A DNA stretch of 41,899 bases from Candidatus Scatonaster coprocaballi (GCA_018064475.1 JAGHVD010000060.1:1-41899); one strand, 5' to 3'. Positions 1-9,551 are shown, counted from the first letter of the stretch. Numbers and translations are program-made. Notes: generated by a model not told the origin, from the letters alone.

Positions 1-124
1 TTTGACACTGCTTTGATCCACAGACTTGTTTGTTCCTACGTAACCTCGTGCTAAATGAAACGTCATGCGTTATCTAACTAATTACCGCTTAAACAAACGG
101 CGGTGGTTATTGCCTTTCTTAAAA

Positions 125-360
125 CGTCAAAGCTTTAGGAGGTGAAGACTAATCCACAGCGTCTGATAGCAATTATACGACCTTGATGAGGGTCTATAAA
201 AACTACAAATCTAATAATACGAGGAGGTGACGAAGATGGACAGTACTGATGGCAGTTGTCGAAGGTGTTGCTGTTTCTTAGAAAACGATTCAGATGAGAA
301 CCACTTATGCACCGAATCTTCGTCAACCGGTTCCAATTGATTCTAATCTGAATTGTTTTT
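125..360 (+). promoter_or_regulatory. structured 5' leader of mgtE, candidate Mg2+ (M-box-like) riboswitch
   Basis: The 430 nt before mgtE hold no convincing gene. A perfect 9-bp helix can form between 229-237 (GACGAAGAT) and 316-324 (ATCTTCGTC), enclosing about 80 nt, and it is followed by a terminator-like hairpin at 334-360. Stretches such as AGGAGGTGAAGA (from 138) and GTCGAAGGTG (from about 258) loosely resemble conserved blocks of the M-box (ykoK) magnesium riboswitch, which commonly controls mgtE. The match to the M-box consensus is partial and I could not thread the whole fold, so the class is inferred from the gene it precedes. A promoter was not located with confidence. Confidence 0.4.
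334..360 (+). terminator. possible attenuator hairpin in the mgtE leader
   Basis: CAATT (334-338) pairs with AATTG (351-355), with a possible further short GAT/ATC pairing inside, and five T follow. The stem is short and AT-rich, so it is weak on its own. It sits about 70 nt before the mgtE start, as expected for the expression platform of a transcriptional riboswitch. Confidence 0.4.
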
Positions 361-431
361 CACGAGACGCTTCTTCTTTTGCAGCGGCAGGATAGTGCCG
401 ATTAAATCTAGCAAATGGAGGCGATTTTCGC

Positions 432-1826
432 ATGGATAACGAAAATGAGACAAGAAATGTAGTCGACGAACTCGTGGCCTTGATCCGACAGGATATTCCT
501 GACACGGAACTTCGCGAGAAACTGGAAGACTACCATGAGAGCGACATCGCTGACGCGATCGAGCTGATCACCAAAGAAGAACGTACGAAGCTGTACCATA
601 TAATCGGAGCGGAGAAAGCATCCGATATTTTCGCGTATTTAGAAGATCCGGAAGAGTTCGTCAGTGAACTGGATATTAAGAGTGTCGCGGAGATCCTCGA
701 GAACATGGATGCCGACGATGCGGTCGACGTCTTGGAAGAGGTCGACGAAGAGACACAGGAGAAGATCATCTCCTTGATGGACGATGAGAGTACCCGTGAT
801 ATTCAGTTGATCCAGTCCTACGATGACGATGAGATCGGTAGCAAGATGACGACAAACTTTGTGGTCATTCATAATCAGTTGACGATCAAGCAGGCGATGA
901 AAGAACTCATCCGCCAAGCCGATGAGAACGATAATATCTCTACGATCTATGTTACGGATCAGGAGGACAAATTCTATGGCGTCATCGATCTGAAGGACCT
1001 GATCCGTGCCAGAGATTATGCACAGTTGGAGTCCTTGATCGCTACGAGTTACCCGTACGTACTGGATCATGAGAAGATCGATGCTTCAATCGAGAAGATC
1101 AAGGACTACGCCGAGGATTCTATCCCAGTCCTGAATGAAGAGAATCACGTACTTGGGGTCATCACTTCTCAGGATATCATCGAAGTCGTCGACGATGAGA
1201 TGGGTGATGACTACGCAAAACTCGCTGGTTTGACCGCAGAGGAGGACTTGAAGGAAACTTTGTCCCAGAGCATGAAGAAGAGACTACCGTGGCTGGTGAC
1301 GCTGTTGCTTCTTGGTTTGGGCGTCTCAACTGTGGTCGGACTCTTCGAGACCGTAGTATCGGAACTGGCCATTGTGGTCTGCTTCCAGAGCCTTATTCTG
1401 GATATGGCCGGTAATGTCGGTACGCAGTCCCTCGCTGTTACGATTCGTGTCCTTATGGATGAGCAGTTGAAAGCCAGTGAGAAGGTTAAATTTGTGTTCA
1501 AAGAGATGCGAGTGGGCTTCTTCAACGGCCTACTACTCGGCGCGCTGGCTTTTGCCGGAATTGGCGTCTATGTCATGACGGTGAAGCACTATTCCCCAGG
1601 ATTCTCTTTCGCTGTGGCAGCGTGCGTCGGCGGCTCACTGTGGCTGGCGATGATCGTGTCAAGCCTCGTGGGTACACTGGTGCCGATGTTTTTCCATAAG
1701 ATCAAAGTCGATCCGGCTGTTGCATCCGGACCGCTGATCACCACCGTGAACGATCTGGTAGCGGTCATCACCTACTATGGATGTGCATGGATCTTCTTGA
1801 TCAATCTCTTCCATACTGTGGCGTGA
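432..1826 (+). CDS. mgtE: magnesium transporter MgtE
   Basis: 464-residue homologue of the MgtE magnesium channel of the plasma membrane, a homodimeric Mg2+-selective importer gated by cytosolic Mg2+. The order of parts is the family's: an acidic helical N domain (about 1-125), a tandem CBS pair (about 130-255, including TIYVTDQEDKFYGVIDLKDL and VLGVITSQDIIEVV), a linker helix, then five membrane helices from about residue 283 to the end. The pore-side region near the C-terminus has the expected small and polar residues (SGPLITTVNDLVAVITYY). Length is normal. The ATG at 432 follows a GGAGG 11 nt upstream. The gene is alone, preceded by a long leader that probably senses Mg2+ and followed by a strong hairpin shared with the convergent gene. 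Confidence 0.95.
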   Translation: MDNENETRNVVDELVALIRQDIPDTELREKLEDYHESDIADAIELITKEERTKLYHIIGAEKASDIFAYLEDPEEFVSELDIKSVAEILENMDADDAVDVLEEVDEETQEKIISLMDDESTRDIQLIQSYDDDEIGSKMTTNFVVIHNQLTIKQAMKELIRQADENDNISTIYVTDQEDKFYGVIDLKDLIRARDYAQLESLIATSYPYVLDHEKIDASIEKIKDYAEDSIPVLNEENHVLGVITSQDIIEVVDDEMGDDYAKLAGLTAEEDLKETLSQSMKKRLPWLVTLLLLGLGVSTVVGLFETVVSELAIVVCFQSLILDMAGNVGTQSLAVTIRVLMDEQLKASEKVKFVFKEMRVGFFNGLLLGALAFAGIGVYVMTVKHYSPGFSFAVAACVGGSLWLAMIVSSLVGTLVPMFFHKIKVDPAVASGPLITTVNDLVAVITYYGCAWIFLINLFHTVA

Positions 1827-1866
1827 GTTTCTCTTCCCTACCAAGATAAGTTCTACAGATAGAAAG

Positions 1867-1907
1867 AAGGGCCGTCTCATTGTGATGCTTCACTTCTGAG
1901 ACGGCCT
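1867..1907. terminator. bidirectional terminator between mgtE and the Wzz-like gene
   Basis: GCCGTCTCA (1871-1879) pairs with TGAGACGGC (1897-1905). A second helix lies inside it, GTGA (1882-1885) with TCAC (1890-1893). The hairpin lies between two convergent genes and has pyrimidine-rich flanks rather than a pure T-run. The inner GTGA/TCAC helix recurs in three other terminators of this window. Confidence 0.75.
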
Positions 1908-1940
1908 TCCTGGCTTCTGTTTGGATGTAAATGGTGGTGA

Positions 1941-3422
1941 TCAGAGAAGGATGATACCGAGGATGTCCTTCTTCAGGGACTTGATCTTCGTGATCTCTTC
2001 GGAGATGGAGTCTACGCGGGATTCATTTCTCTTCTCGACCAAGATAACAGTCTGACTCTTCTCAAGGGATGCGACGGCTTTGGCATCAGAAAGGATGTTG
2101 CCGGCGAACTTCACCTTACTATTCATGGCATCCTTCAACGCAGAGAGTGAAGGATCGTCTTTGGCGATGGTACCAATCATGCAACAATCTGTGCCTTCAG
2201 CGGTGACAAGTGCGAGTGTACTTGCTGCGGTTGCGGAGATCACATCGCTATCGGTACTGAGGGAATCGCCTTCGAGCTTCTTGATGGTCTTTCCGAAGAT
2301 ATACTTCTTCGAAGAAGGAACTACACCGAGAATCGGGTATGGGTAACGAGAGATAACTCCATATCTGTTTCTGATCTTTCCGGAGAGGATCTCTCGTACA
2401 TAGACAAAACCACATGCTAATACAAAGCCGACGATTACACCAATCAAACCATATTTGATGACGGCTTTCTTACCGGAACGAACATCCTGAGCATGAGCCA
2501 AGTTGTTCTTTGCACTCTCTAATTCTTCGGTAAGCTTAACAACCTCTTCATTGGCCAGGTTGATGCTATTCGCATTATCTTCCAGATTCTTATTTAAGTT
2601 GTTGAGTGCATCGTTATCAGAAGATAAGTTCTTCTCCGTGGAGAGAAGGCTATCTTCATAGCTGGTGCGCTGATTATACATGTCCCAGTTGATCTCGAAA
2701 CCGTTAAATGTATTGACGATCTTCACCTTGTACTCGGGGTTCATCTCGGCAAGAATCTTCTGAATCTCTGAGAAAAGATAGTCGGCAGCCTGCTGCGCAA
2801 GTGCAGGATCTTGGTAGTAAACATCCAGTCGAACGAGCTGGTTGTCGATCTTGGTGACGGAGATCAATTCTTCGATATAACGAGTCTCGACATCTTCACC
2901 GAGAATATTACGGACATTCTCAAGAATCGAATCAGAAAATGGGTTCAGTGCGGCACATACATTAGCGATGAGTCTCTGTTCGTTCGTGAGATAGTCTGCA
3001 TACTGTTCGTAGGCCTGTTCAGGAATCTGTGTCTCAACAGTGAATGTAATTCTTGCTGTGCCACAGTTGAAAGGATCGATGGTGTAGTAGATGCTGTTCT
3101 CGAGGTAGGATCTACGCTTGTCAAGGAGTACGGTATCTCGTTCGATCTTGCGGTTATAGTATGGAATGCTGATATTTTCCAGAGTCTGGTTCTTCGTCTC
3201 CAAATTGCGAATGGATAGATTCTTCGTATCTATAGATTCTTGTGTCGTATCAATTGTTGCCTGAATTGCGTTGGTGTCGACGGTCGTATGCTTGGCCTTG
3301 TAATAACCAAATGCACCCAAAAGTGCGCCGCAAACTGCAGTAATGACAGCGACTGTAACGATTGATTTCAGAAACGAGGCAAAAATATCTGAAATTCTGA
3401 CTTCGATTTCATTGTTTTCCAT
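1941..3422 (-). CDS. Wzz-type chain-length determinant / polysaccharide co-polymerase
   Basis: 493-residue membrane protein with the topology of polysaccharide co-polymerases (Wzz, and the CapA-like adaptors of bacterial tyrosine kinases). It has one membrane helix near the N-terminus (about 16-38, SIVTVAVITAVCGALLGAFGYY), a long mostly helical extracytoplasmic region with coiled-coil character, a second membrane helix (about 322-342, IGVIVGFVLACGFVYV), then about 150 cytoplasmic residues. The C-terminal part resembles a tyrosine-kinase-like fold but I see no Walker A motif, so it is probably not a kinase. Such proteins control the length or export of capsule or exopolysaccharide. No other polysaccharide gene is in view. 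The ATG at 3422 is preferred because AGGAG ends 7 nt upstream; an in-frame TTG two codons earlier is too close to it. Confidence 0.8.
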   Translation of the reverse strand: MENNEIEVRISDIFASFLKSIVTVAVITAVCGALLGAFGYYKAKHTTVDTNAIQATIDTTQESIDTKNLSIRNLETKNQTLENISIPYYNRKIERDTVLLDKRRSYLENSIYYTIDPFNCGTARITFTVETQIPEQAYEQYADYLTNEQRLIANVCAALNPFSDSILENVRNILGEDVETRYIEELISVTKIDNQLVRLDVYYQDPALAQQAADYLFSEIQKILAEMNPEYKVKIVNTFNGFEINWDMYNQRTSYEDSLLSTEKNLSSDNDALNNLNKNLEDNANSINLANEEVVKLTEELESAKNNLAHAQDVRSGKKAVIKYGLIGVIVGFVLACGFVYVREILSGKIRNRYGVISRYPYPILGVVPSSKKYIFGKTIKKLEGDSLSTDSDVISATAASTLALVTAEGTDCCMIGTIAKDDPSLSALKDAMNSKVKFAGNILSDAKAVASLEKSQTVILVEKRNESRVDSISEEITKIKSLKKDILGIILL

Positions 3423-3490
3423 AATCAAACTCCTGTGTCTTACCCTTCTCCCACATAAGAGAATACTAATGAATTTCTTATCCGTTAAGT

Positions 3491-3518
3491 AGTATATCGA
3501 TTAGAAATGGCGTGTCAA
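3491..3518 (-). promoter_or_regulatory. promoter of the Wzz-like gene
   Basis: On the minus strand, TTGACA (3518-3513), a 16-nt spacer and TATACT (3496-3491). This is a good vegetative promoter about 70 nt upstream of the gene start. Confidence 0.7.
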
Positions 3519-3631
3519 TGGACATACTTCAAACATTATACCATATCAATAGAGCAAACCACGTGGATTCTCCGAATTGCTTTGTCATGGGAAATGCAGG
3601 CTTTGCTACGAATGCTTCTGGTATAGAGGGG

Positions 3632-3660
3632 TTGACAAACCCATTTGTGCAGAGTAATCT
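3632..3660 (+). promoter_or_regulatory. promoter of the T-box asnS-asnA operon
   Basis: TTGACA (3632-3637), 17 nt, TAATCT (3655-3660). The predicted transcription start near 3667 fits the 5' end of the T-box leader. The roughly 200 nt between this and the divergent promoter at 3491-3518 show nothing else I can support. Confidence 0.75.
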
Positions 3661-3666
3661 AACTTC

Positions 3667-4006
3667 GAAATTGAATAGTAAAAGCGATGACGAAGAGAAG
3701 TAGCCTGTTTTATCGTTTCCAGCGAGTGGGGGAGAGTGTGAGCCCTGTAGAGTGAATACCGGTGAATAACACTTCCGAGCTGCGAAATGAAATGCGTGGG
3801 TCCTGAGTGATGAGATGGTCCCGGAAGATTGCGAAGACTGTGATGAGCGGAATTTGCGGTGATGAGCAAAGTAGTGGAAGCCGATAGCCACGCGTCAGGT
3901 GGCAGGGTTTGTTGGAACCCGATAAGGTGGCTGGTCATACAGCAATTCAGGTGGTACCGCGATTGGAAAGTCGTCCTGAAGCAGAAGTTGCTTCGGGGCT
4001 TTTTTT
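3667..4006 (+). ncRNA. T-box leader, asparagine-specific
   Basis: This is a T-box riboswitch that senses uncharged tRNA-Asn. The T-box core AGGTGGTACCGCG lies at 3949-3961. It is followed by a terminator: CCTGAAGCA (3975-3983) pairs with TGCTTCGGG (3989-3997) and seven T follow (4000-4006). The AGAAGTA-like element and the long stem I lie around 3690-3800. A plausible specifier codon is AAC (Asn) at 3768-3770, followed by a purine as is usual. A nearby TAC at 3757-3759 is a less likely choice given the genes downstream. Uncharged tRNA-Asn pairing with specifier and T-box would stabilise the antiterminator and allow transcription of asnS and asnA. Confidence 0.93.
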
Positions 4007-4075
4007 GTTTTCTGGAGAATTTCTGGAAGAACGAGTAAACCGTAAAACGAGAACAAATGTAAAGGAGTTAGAAAG

Positions 4076-5467
4076 ATGGACTTGATTGATGTAAGAGAGA
4101 TTTTCAGAAACAGAGAACAGTATTTGGGCAAAGAGATCACTGTTGGTGGTTGGGTCAGAAGTATTCGTGATTCTAAGACCTTCGGCTTTATCGTACTGCA
4201 CGACGGTACATTCTTCGAGCCAATTCAGATCGTATATCACGATGCACTTCCGAATTTCGAGAAGATCTGTAAGACCAACGTAGGTGCTGCATTGATCGTT
4301 ACCGGTACGCTGGTTGCGACACCGGAGGCGAAGCAGCCATTCGAGATTCAGGCGACCGAAGTAGTTCTGGAAGGCGATTCCACGCAGGATTATCCGCTTC
4401 AGAAGAAGCGTCACAGCATCGAATATCTCCGTACGATCACACATCTTCGTCCGAGAACGAACTTGTTCCAGGCTGTATTCAGAGTAAGAAGCCTCTGCGC
4501 ATATGCGATTCACAAGTTCTTCCAGGAGAGAGACTTCGTCTATGTACATACTCCGTTGATCACAGGTTCAGACTGTGAGGGTGCCGGCGAGATGTTCCAG
4601 GTCACTACACTTGACCTCAATAACCTGCCGAAGACGGAAGACGGCAAGATCGATTACACGAAGGATTTCTTCAACAAGCCGACCAATCTTACTGTAAGTG
4701 GTCAGCTAAATGGTGAGACCTATGCGATGGCTTTCAAGAACATCTATACTTTCGGACCAACATTCCGTGCCGAGAATAGTAACACGACACGTCACGCTGC
4801 AGAGTTCTGGATGATCGAGCCGGAGATTGCTTTTGCCGACTTGAAGGATGACATGATCCTTGCGGAGTCCATGATCAAGTACATCATTAACTATGTACTC
4901 GAGCATGCACCGGAAGAGATGAAGTTCTTCAACGAGTTCGTGGACAAGGGACTCATTGAGAGATTACAGCATGTAGCGAACTCTGACTTCGGACACGTTA
5001 CCTACACCGAGGCCATCGAGATCCTCGAGAAGGTCAACGACAAGTTCGAGTATAAAGTATCCTGGGGTTGCGATCTGCAGACGGAGCATGAGCGCTACCT
5101 CACAGAGGAAGTATTCAAGAAGCCTGTCTTTGTCACGGATTATCCGAAGGAGATCAAGGCGTTCTACATGAAACTCAATGAGGATGGCAAGACGGTTGCT
5201 GCGATGGACTGCCTTGTTCCGGGTATCGGTGAGATCATCGGTGGTTCTCAGCGTGAGGACGATTACGATAAGCTTGCTGCACGTATTACTGAGCTGGGTA
5301 TGAATCCGGATGATTACGGATTCTACATGGATCTTCGTAAGTTTGGTTCTGCACGTCATGCAGGATTCGGTCTGGGATTTGAGCGTTGTGTCATGTACAT
5401 GACCGGTGTGAGCAACATCCGTGATGTCATCCCATTCCCGAGAACAGTTAACAACTGCGAGCTTTGA
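4076..5467 (+). CDS. asnS: asparaginyl-tRNA synthetase
   Basis: 463-residue class II aminoacyl-tRNA synthetase that charges tRNA-Asn with asparagine in the cytosol. The N-terminal OB-fold anticodon-binding domain covers about 1-110 ([19 protein letters not shown] is typical of the AsxRS group). The catalytic domain follows, with motif 2 around [20 protein letters not shown] and motif 3 at the C-terminus ([15 protein letters not shown] ... RDVIPFPRT). AsnRS is favoured over AspRS by its length and by the Asn-specific operon. The ATG at 4076 has AAAGGAG about 9 nt upstream. First gene after the T-box, 51 nt before asnA. Confidence 0.97.
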   Translation: MDLIDVREIFRNREQYLGKEITVGGWVRSIRDSKTFGFIVLHDGTFFEPIQIVYHDALPNFEKICKTNVGAALIVTGTLVATPEAKQPFEIQATEVVLEGDSTQDYPLQKKRHSIEYLRTITHLRPRTNLFQAVFRVRSLCAYAIHKFFQERDFVYVHTPLITGSDCEGAGEMFQVTTLDLNNLPKTEDGKIDYTKDFFNKPTNLTVSGQLNGETYAMAFKNIYTFGPTFRAENSNTTRHAAEFWMIEPEIAFADLKDDMILAESMIKYIINYVLEHAPEEMKFFNEFVDKGLIERLQHVANSDFGHVTYTEAIEILEKVNDKFEYKVSWGCDLQTEHERYLTEEVFKKPVFVTDYPKEIKAFYMKLNEDGKTVAAMDCLVPGIGEIIGGSQREDDYDKLAARITELGMNPDDYGFYMDLRKFGSARHAGFGLGFERCVMYMTGVSNIRDVIPFPRTVNNCEL

Positions 5468-5518
5468 TAAAGGCGAGTGTTTTTGCCGGATATAAAGTGA
5501 AGATAAGGAGAGTTGTAA

Positions 5519-6529
5519 ATGGGTACGATTTATATTCCTGATGGGTACAGAAGCCCACAGACCATTCGCGAGACGGAAATCGCGATCAAGGAAGTGAAGG
5601 ACTATTTCGAACATGCTTTGGCGGATGCGCTCTGCCTGACGCGTGTGTCGGCGCCGTTGTTCGTGAAGCCGGAGTCGGGACTCAATGACAACCTCAATGG
5701 TGTGGAGCGTCCGGTTACTTTTGGCATCAAGGAGCAGGGGGAGCAGCGCGTGGAGATCGTGCATTCTCTGGCGAAGTGGAAGAGACTTGCGTTGAGCGAG
5801 TATGGCTTCCAGCCGGGTGAGGGCCTGTATACCGATATGACGGCCATTCGTCGTGACGAGGAGACGGATAACATCCACTCCATCTATGTGGACCAGTGGG
5901 ATTGGGAGAAGATCATTACCAAGGAGCAGAGAACGCTGGAGACGCTGAAGGAGACGGTGTTCCGCATCTATATGGCAATCAAGCAGACGGAATATTACAT
6001 TTGCGGCAAGTACCACTTCATGGATCCATTCCTGCCGAATGAGATTCACTTCGTGACGTCTCAGGAATTGGAGGATCTGTATCCGGATGCGACGCCAAAG
6101 GAACGAGAGAGCCTGATCACTAAGAAGTATGGTGCAGTGTTCCTGATGCAGATCGGTGGTGCGCTGAAGTCTGGTAAACCACACGATGGCCGTGCACCGG
6201 ACTACGATGATTGGTCACTGAACGGTGATATTCTTGTGTATTACCCAGTTCTGGGTTCCTCTTTGGAACTGTCTTCGATGGGTATTCGTGTGGATGAGGA
6301 AGCGATGGCTCGTCAGTTGAAAATTGCGGGTTGCGAGGATCGAGCGGAGCTACCGTTCCAGAAGAGTGTTCTGGAAGGCCGTGTACCATATACGATTGGT
6401 GGCGGAATTGGTCAGTCCCGTATCTGTATGTTCTTCCTCCAGCGTGCGCATATTGGTGAAGTACAGTCTTCGGTATGGCCGGACGAAGTTGTCCAGAAGG
6501 CAGAGGCGAACGGTATCAATCTGCTTTAA
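5519..6529 (+). CDS. asnA: aspartate-ammonia ligase (asparagine synthetase A)
   Basis: 336-residue AsnA, which makes asparagine from aspartate, ammonia and ATP through an aspartyl-AMP intermediate. It is a homodimer related to class II tRNA synthetase catalytic cores. Family blocks are present along the whole protein: [75 protein letters not shown] and the C-terminal [14 protein letters not shown]. Length is normal. GGAGA lies about 8 nt before the ATG. It is co-transcribed with asnS under the T-box, so asparagine supply and tRNA charging respond to the same signal. It is followed by a strong terminator. Confidence 0.97.
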   Translation: MGTIYIPDGYRSPQTIRETEIAIKEVKDYFEHALADALCLTRVSAPLFVKPESGLNDNLNGVERPVTFGIKEQGEQRVEIVHSLAKWKRLALSEYGFQPGEGLYTDMTAIRRDEETDNIHSIYVDQWDWEKIITKEQRTLETLKETVFRIYMAIKQTEYYICGKYHFMDPFLPNEIHFVTSQELEDLYPDATPKERESLITKKYGAVFLMQIGGALKSGKPHDGRAPDYDDWSLNGDILVYYPVLGSSLELSSMGIRVDEEAMARQLKIAGCEDRAELPFQKSVLEGRVPYTIGGGIGQSRICMFFLQRAHIGEVQSSVWPDEVVQKAEANGINLL

Positions 6530-6560
6530 GTGTAAGCGGTAAATGAAACATTGCAAATGT

Positions 6561-6600
6561 AAAGCGGACTGTCTCATATGTTGAGGCAGTCCGCTTTGTA
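6561..6600. terminator. terminator after asnA, likely bidirectional
   Basis: AAAGCGGACTG (6561-6571) pairs exactly with CAGTCCGCTTT (6587-6597), with an extra CTCA/TGAG pairing inside. The AT tails on both sides suit use by asnA and by the convergent lipoprotein gene that ends at 6663. Confidence 0.85.
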
Positions 6601-6662
6601 TTCGATGCTTGTTTTCGTTGTCACTATTTGTCGCGCCAATTGAGAAGTAAGCTGTGGCGAAA

Positions 6663-8429
6663 TCAGTCGTCATACCATTTCAAGGGATGATAGAGGAAAA
6701 CAATATTTCCGTCTTGGTCAAGGATGCGCGTAGCGAAGATAGAATATAAAAAATAATCGGATGTCCGGCCCATCTGGACCAGTTTTCCATCGTAGAAGTC
6801 TTGAATGATGGTGTAAGAAACATCTTCCCGCATCATCGGGATGGTGGTGACGGTTTCACCGGTGGTGATGCTTACGATCGTTCCATCTCCCGCGTGTTCG
6901 TCTGTAGGGAAAATCATTAGGTAGCAGATGTTGGTTGCCTCGTCCACATATGGACTAGCAGATCCACTTCCCTCTGCGATGAGGTGATAATCTTCACTAT
7001 CTAGCAGTCTCCAAAATGGATGTTCCCATTCTCCGTAAGTAACCAGAATTCGATCCGGAAGCAAGGTAAGGTTTAGATCATTCTCGAGGGTAGTGTTTGT
7101 CTGGTTATCCAGATTATGAAGTTCAGTCCGATCTGGAAGGGACAGTAATAAGATGTCATCGTAATCGAATTCGTATCCATATTCCTTAAGGAGGTAATTC
7201 GGTTCTAGGAAACTGGCATATGAGAAGGAATCAGGATCGGTAGCAACGCTCTGGATGAGGTTGAGCTGATCATCGAAAATCGCTATTTCACCGTTATCTT
7301 TATCTTCAACGATGTAGTTACCATAAATAGTAATTTCATGAGGGGGCATGTCTTCCTTCGTTATCTGAATGAGCGGTTGGAGATTTACATCCACTATCAT
7401 GTATTCGTCTGCTGTTTCCAGAAAACATTTGCCATTTGCGAGTTGCTCGATGCAATAGAATCGTTGATCCGATACAGGTTCAAAGTCCTGATCCAGCAGA
7501 GTATAGAAAGTATCCATGTCTTCCGGGGCAGATTCGTCATATGACCGATAGATAATGAGATCTCCTTCTGGTTGAAAGTATGAATGAGAGTCATCACTCC
7601 CTTCGATATCCAATTCAATCCACTCCCCAGTGCTTCCATCGCAGATCAAGTATTCGTCCATCAATTCTATGACCACATAACGATTAGACCTGATGTCGAG
7701 GAGATTGTATAGCAACTCTTCCTTGCTTATCCCTCTGGGAGAATGGTTGACCAGAAGATCATAAGACGTATCGAATTGAAGGCTGGTGCAGTCAAATGGG
7801 GAGACAGTGATTCCTGTATCGTTGCAAGAGATGAAAAGAATCTGTTTCTGTTTGGAATCATACGTACATTCATCAAAAATCAAACCCGTATAGAACGAAC
7901 CATCTAGTGAGACGAAACCGCACTTCCTGTCTCGATTGAGAGTACTTGTCTCGGAGGATTTGGAAAGAATGTAACCATTCGTGACAGGAAAGATACCGTC
8001 AAATACAGGATCACAGACGATTCGACCACTCACATCAACCAAGCCACTCTTGTTATGATATGAGTTTTCGCCTCGCAAATAGATATATTCTGCGCCGACA
8101 AATGGGAAAATTGCCCCGTATTCATCGGAAGGCTGAAAATCATATATGGTCTGATCTGAAAGACGTGTGTACACATCCTTCTCCTGAGGTTTAGGTGTGT
8201 ACTTGGACCAGTCGGTCTTTACTTGAATCGAGGCGGAATTTTCGGAAGAACTGGTGTTTTCCGAAGAAGATTCGGTCGCTTGGTTGCTGGTGAGATCTGT
8301 AGATTCCGACGGGGTGTTCGATCCTTGCTGGGTATCTTGCTTCGAAGTGCGACAGGCGCTTCCCATCCATGAGGTGCCAATCAAGGATAGGAGTAGTAAA
8401 CAGGAAAGTATACGACGAGAATGATTCAT
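6663..8429 (-). CDS. large secreted lipoprotein with WG-like repeats
   Basis: 588 residues with a lipoprotein-type signal peptide: basic start, hydrophobic stretch, then GSAC with Cys26 as the likely lipid site. The -3 residue is Gly, which is atypical for a lipobox. A Ser/Thr/Glu-rich linker (about 27-75) follows, then a long beta-rich region. Parts of this, for example SGLVDVSGRIVCDPVFDGI and KCGFVSLDGSFYTGLIFDE, look like WG repeats (KWG-type, beta-propeller-like). I do not recognise an enzyme motif. It lies 63 nt downstream of the PstS-like gene with no terminator between, so the two are probably one operon. AGGAGGG ends 7 nt before the ATG. The molecular function is unknown. Confidence 0.75.
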   Translation of the reverse strand: MNHSRRILSCLLLLSLIGTSWMGSACRTSKQDTQQGSNTPSESTDLTSNQATESSSENTSSSENSASIQVKTDWSKYTPKPQEKDVYTRLSDQTIYDFQPSDEYGAIFPFVGAEYIYLRGENSYHNKSGLVDVSGRIVCDPVFDGIFPVTNGYILSKSSETSTLNRDRKCGFVSLDGSFYTGLIFDECTYDSKQKQILFISCNDTGITVSPFDCTSLQFDTSYDLLVNHSPRGISKEELLYNLLDIRSNRYVVIELMDEYLICDGSTGEWIELDIEGSDDSHSYFQPEGDLIIYRSYDESAPEDMDTFYTLLDQDFEPVSDQRFYCIEQLANGKCFLETADEYMIVDVNLQPLIQITKEDMPPHEITIYGNYIVEDKDNGEIAIFDDQLNLIQSVATDPDSFSYASFLEPNYLLKEYGYEFDYDDILLLSLPDRTELHNLDNQTNTTLENDLNLTLLPDRILVTYGEWEHPFWRLLDSEDYHLIAEGSGSASPYVDEATNICYLMIFPTDEHAGDGTIVSITTGETVTTIPMMREDVSYTIIQDFYDGKLVQMGRTSDYFLYSIFATRILDQDGNIVFLYHPLKWYDD

Positions 8430-8492
8430 TACGATTCCCTCCTAAAGTTGCCGTGAAAAGATGTGCGTCGGACGTGAAGGTTATGCTGCAAT

Positions 8493-9485
8493 TTACTTGA
8501 CCGGCACGTATCCTTCCATCTCGGCGAGTTTCTGTCCCTCTTCACCGAGGATCCAGTTAAACATGATGCGCGCGGGAGAGTCAGCAGGTTCTTTCTGATT
8601 GATGACGACATAATATGAGGTAAGGAATGGGTACTCCTTGCTGGCAATGGTATCTGCCGAGGGCTCGATACCGTCGATCTTAAGGAGTTTCAGGCCATCG
8701 GCCATCTTCATATTCGTCGCGTAGTAGTAAGGGGTATAACCGATTGCGTTCGCGGAATTGTCGTAGGTTTTGACTGTTTTGATCAAGTCTGACATGCCAC
8801 CCGGTACCATCTCGGTGGGGGCATGCATCATTTCAAGATCACCCATCACGACATGGTGCATCATGACCTGGGATCCTGAGGCTTCATTGCGCTGGATTGC
8901 TGCAATGGGGCAATCCTCGCCGCCGACTTCTTTCCAGTTAGTGATCTCACCTGTATAGATCTTCTGAATTTGTTCAACTGTGAGGGAGTCAACAGGATTA
9001 TTCTCGTTGACGACAAATACCAGACCTTCGTTTGCGAATGGTTCCATCTCGTAATCGAATTTCCGCTCGGCCATACTCTCAAATACGAAGTCTGCCGGTT
9101 CTGCGACGATGAGAATATCTGCTTCGCCGTTCATGAGGTAGTCAAATGCATAGTCTGTCATATGAAATTCCAACATGCTGTCTGCTTCTTCGCGGCTAAT
9201 GCCGAGCAGGACAGAGGTGACAGCGACGCCCATCGGCTTGTTCGCGGTAGAGCCGTCAATCGTGGGGTAGTTCTCTTTGGTGAATTCGAATGTTGCTACT
9301 TCTGTTTCAGATGATGTAGCCGAATCAGTGGCTGAAGTTGCGTCCGTTGTTGGGACTGCGGTCGAGGTTGTGGTGGATGTAGAAGAGGCGTTGGTTTCGC
9401 TACGCTTGCAACTGCTTAGTGTACCTACGGATATAGAGGTGATGAGTGCCAGACTCATCGTAGTGATCGTTCGTCTTGTTTTCAT
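8493..9485 (-). CDS. PstS-like phosphate-type substrate-binding lipoprotein
   Basis: 330 residues. The signal peptide ends in a perfect lipobox (LSSC, Cys26), followed by a Ser/Thr-rich tether to about residue 65. The mature part is a periplasmic-binding-protein-like domain of the PstS group. The block IYTGEITNWKEVGG with the downstream NEASGSQVMM is the family's hallmark, and NEEADILIVAEP-like hinge strands (actual text NGEADILIVAEP) precede it. Near the N-terminus the usual phosphate-loop sequence is altered (PTIDGSTANKPM), so phosphate as ligand is likely but not certain. No pstC, pstA or pstB is in the window. I place the start at the ATG at 9485, which has GAGGG upstream and a correct signal peptide; the open frame continues upstream but shows no signal sequence. 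Confidence 0.85.
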   Translation of the reverse strand: MKTRRTITTMSLALITSISVGTLSSCKRSETNASSTSTTTSTAVPTTDATSATDSATSSETEVATFEFTKENYPTIDGSTANKPMGVAVTSVLLGISREEADSMLEFHMTDYAFDYLMNGEADILIVAEPADFVFESMAERKFDYEMEPFANEGLVFVVNENNPVDSLTVEQIQKIYTGEITNWKEVGGEDCPIAAIQRNEASGSQVMMHHVVMGDLEMMHAPTEMVPGGMSDLIKTVKTYDNSANAIGYTPYYYATNMKMADGLKLLKIDGIEPSADTIASKEYPFLTSYYVVINQKEPADSPARIMFNWILGEEGQKLAEMEGYVPVK

Positions 9486-9522
9486 GATTTCCCTCACTTT
9501 GCTAATTGATTCTTGTATGTAG

Positions 9523-9551
9523 ATACTATCGAAACGGAGTGAAATTGTAAA
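9523..9551 (-). promoter_or_regulatory. promoter of the PstS-like lipoprotein gene
   Basis: On the minus strand, TTTACA (9551-9546), 17 nt, TAGTAT (9528-9523). It ends 38 nt before the ATG at 9485. I saw no clear Pho-box repeat next to it. Confidence 0.65.

Noticed and set aside
3512-3703. 63-codon plus-strand frame ahead of the T-box
   Set aside because: It contains the operon promoter and runs into the T-box leader, has no ribosome binding site and resembles nothing known.
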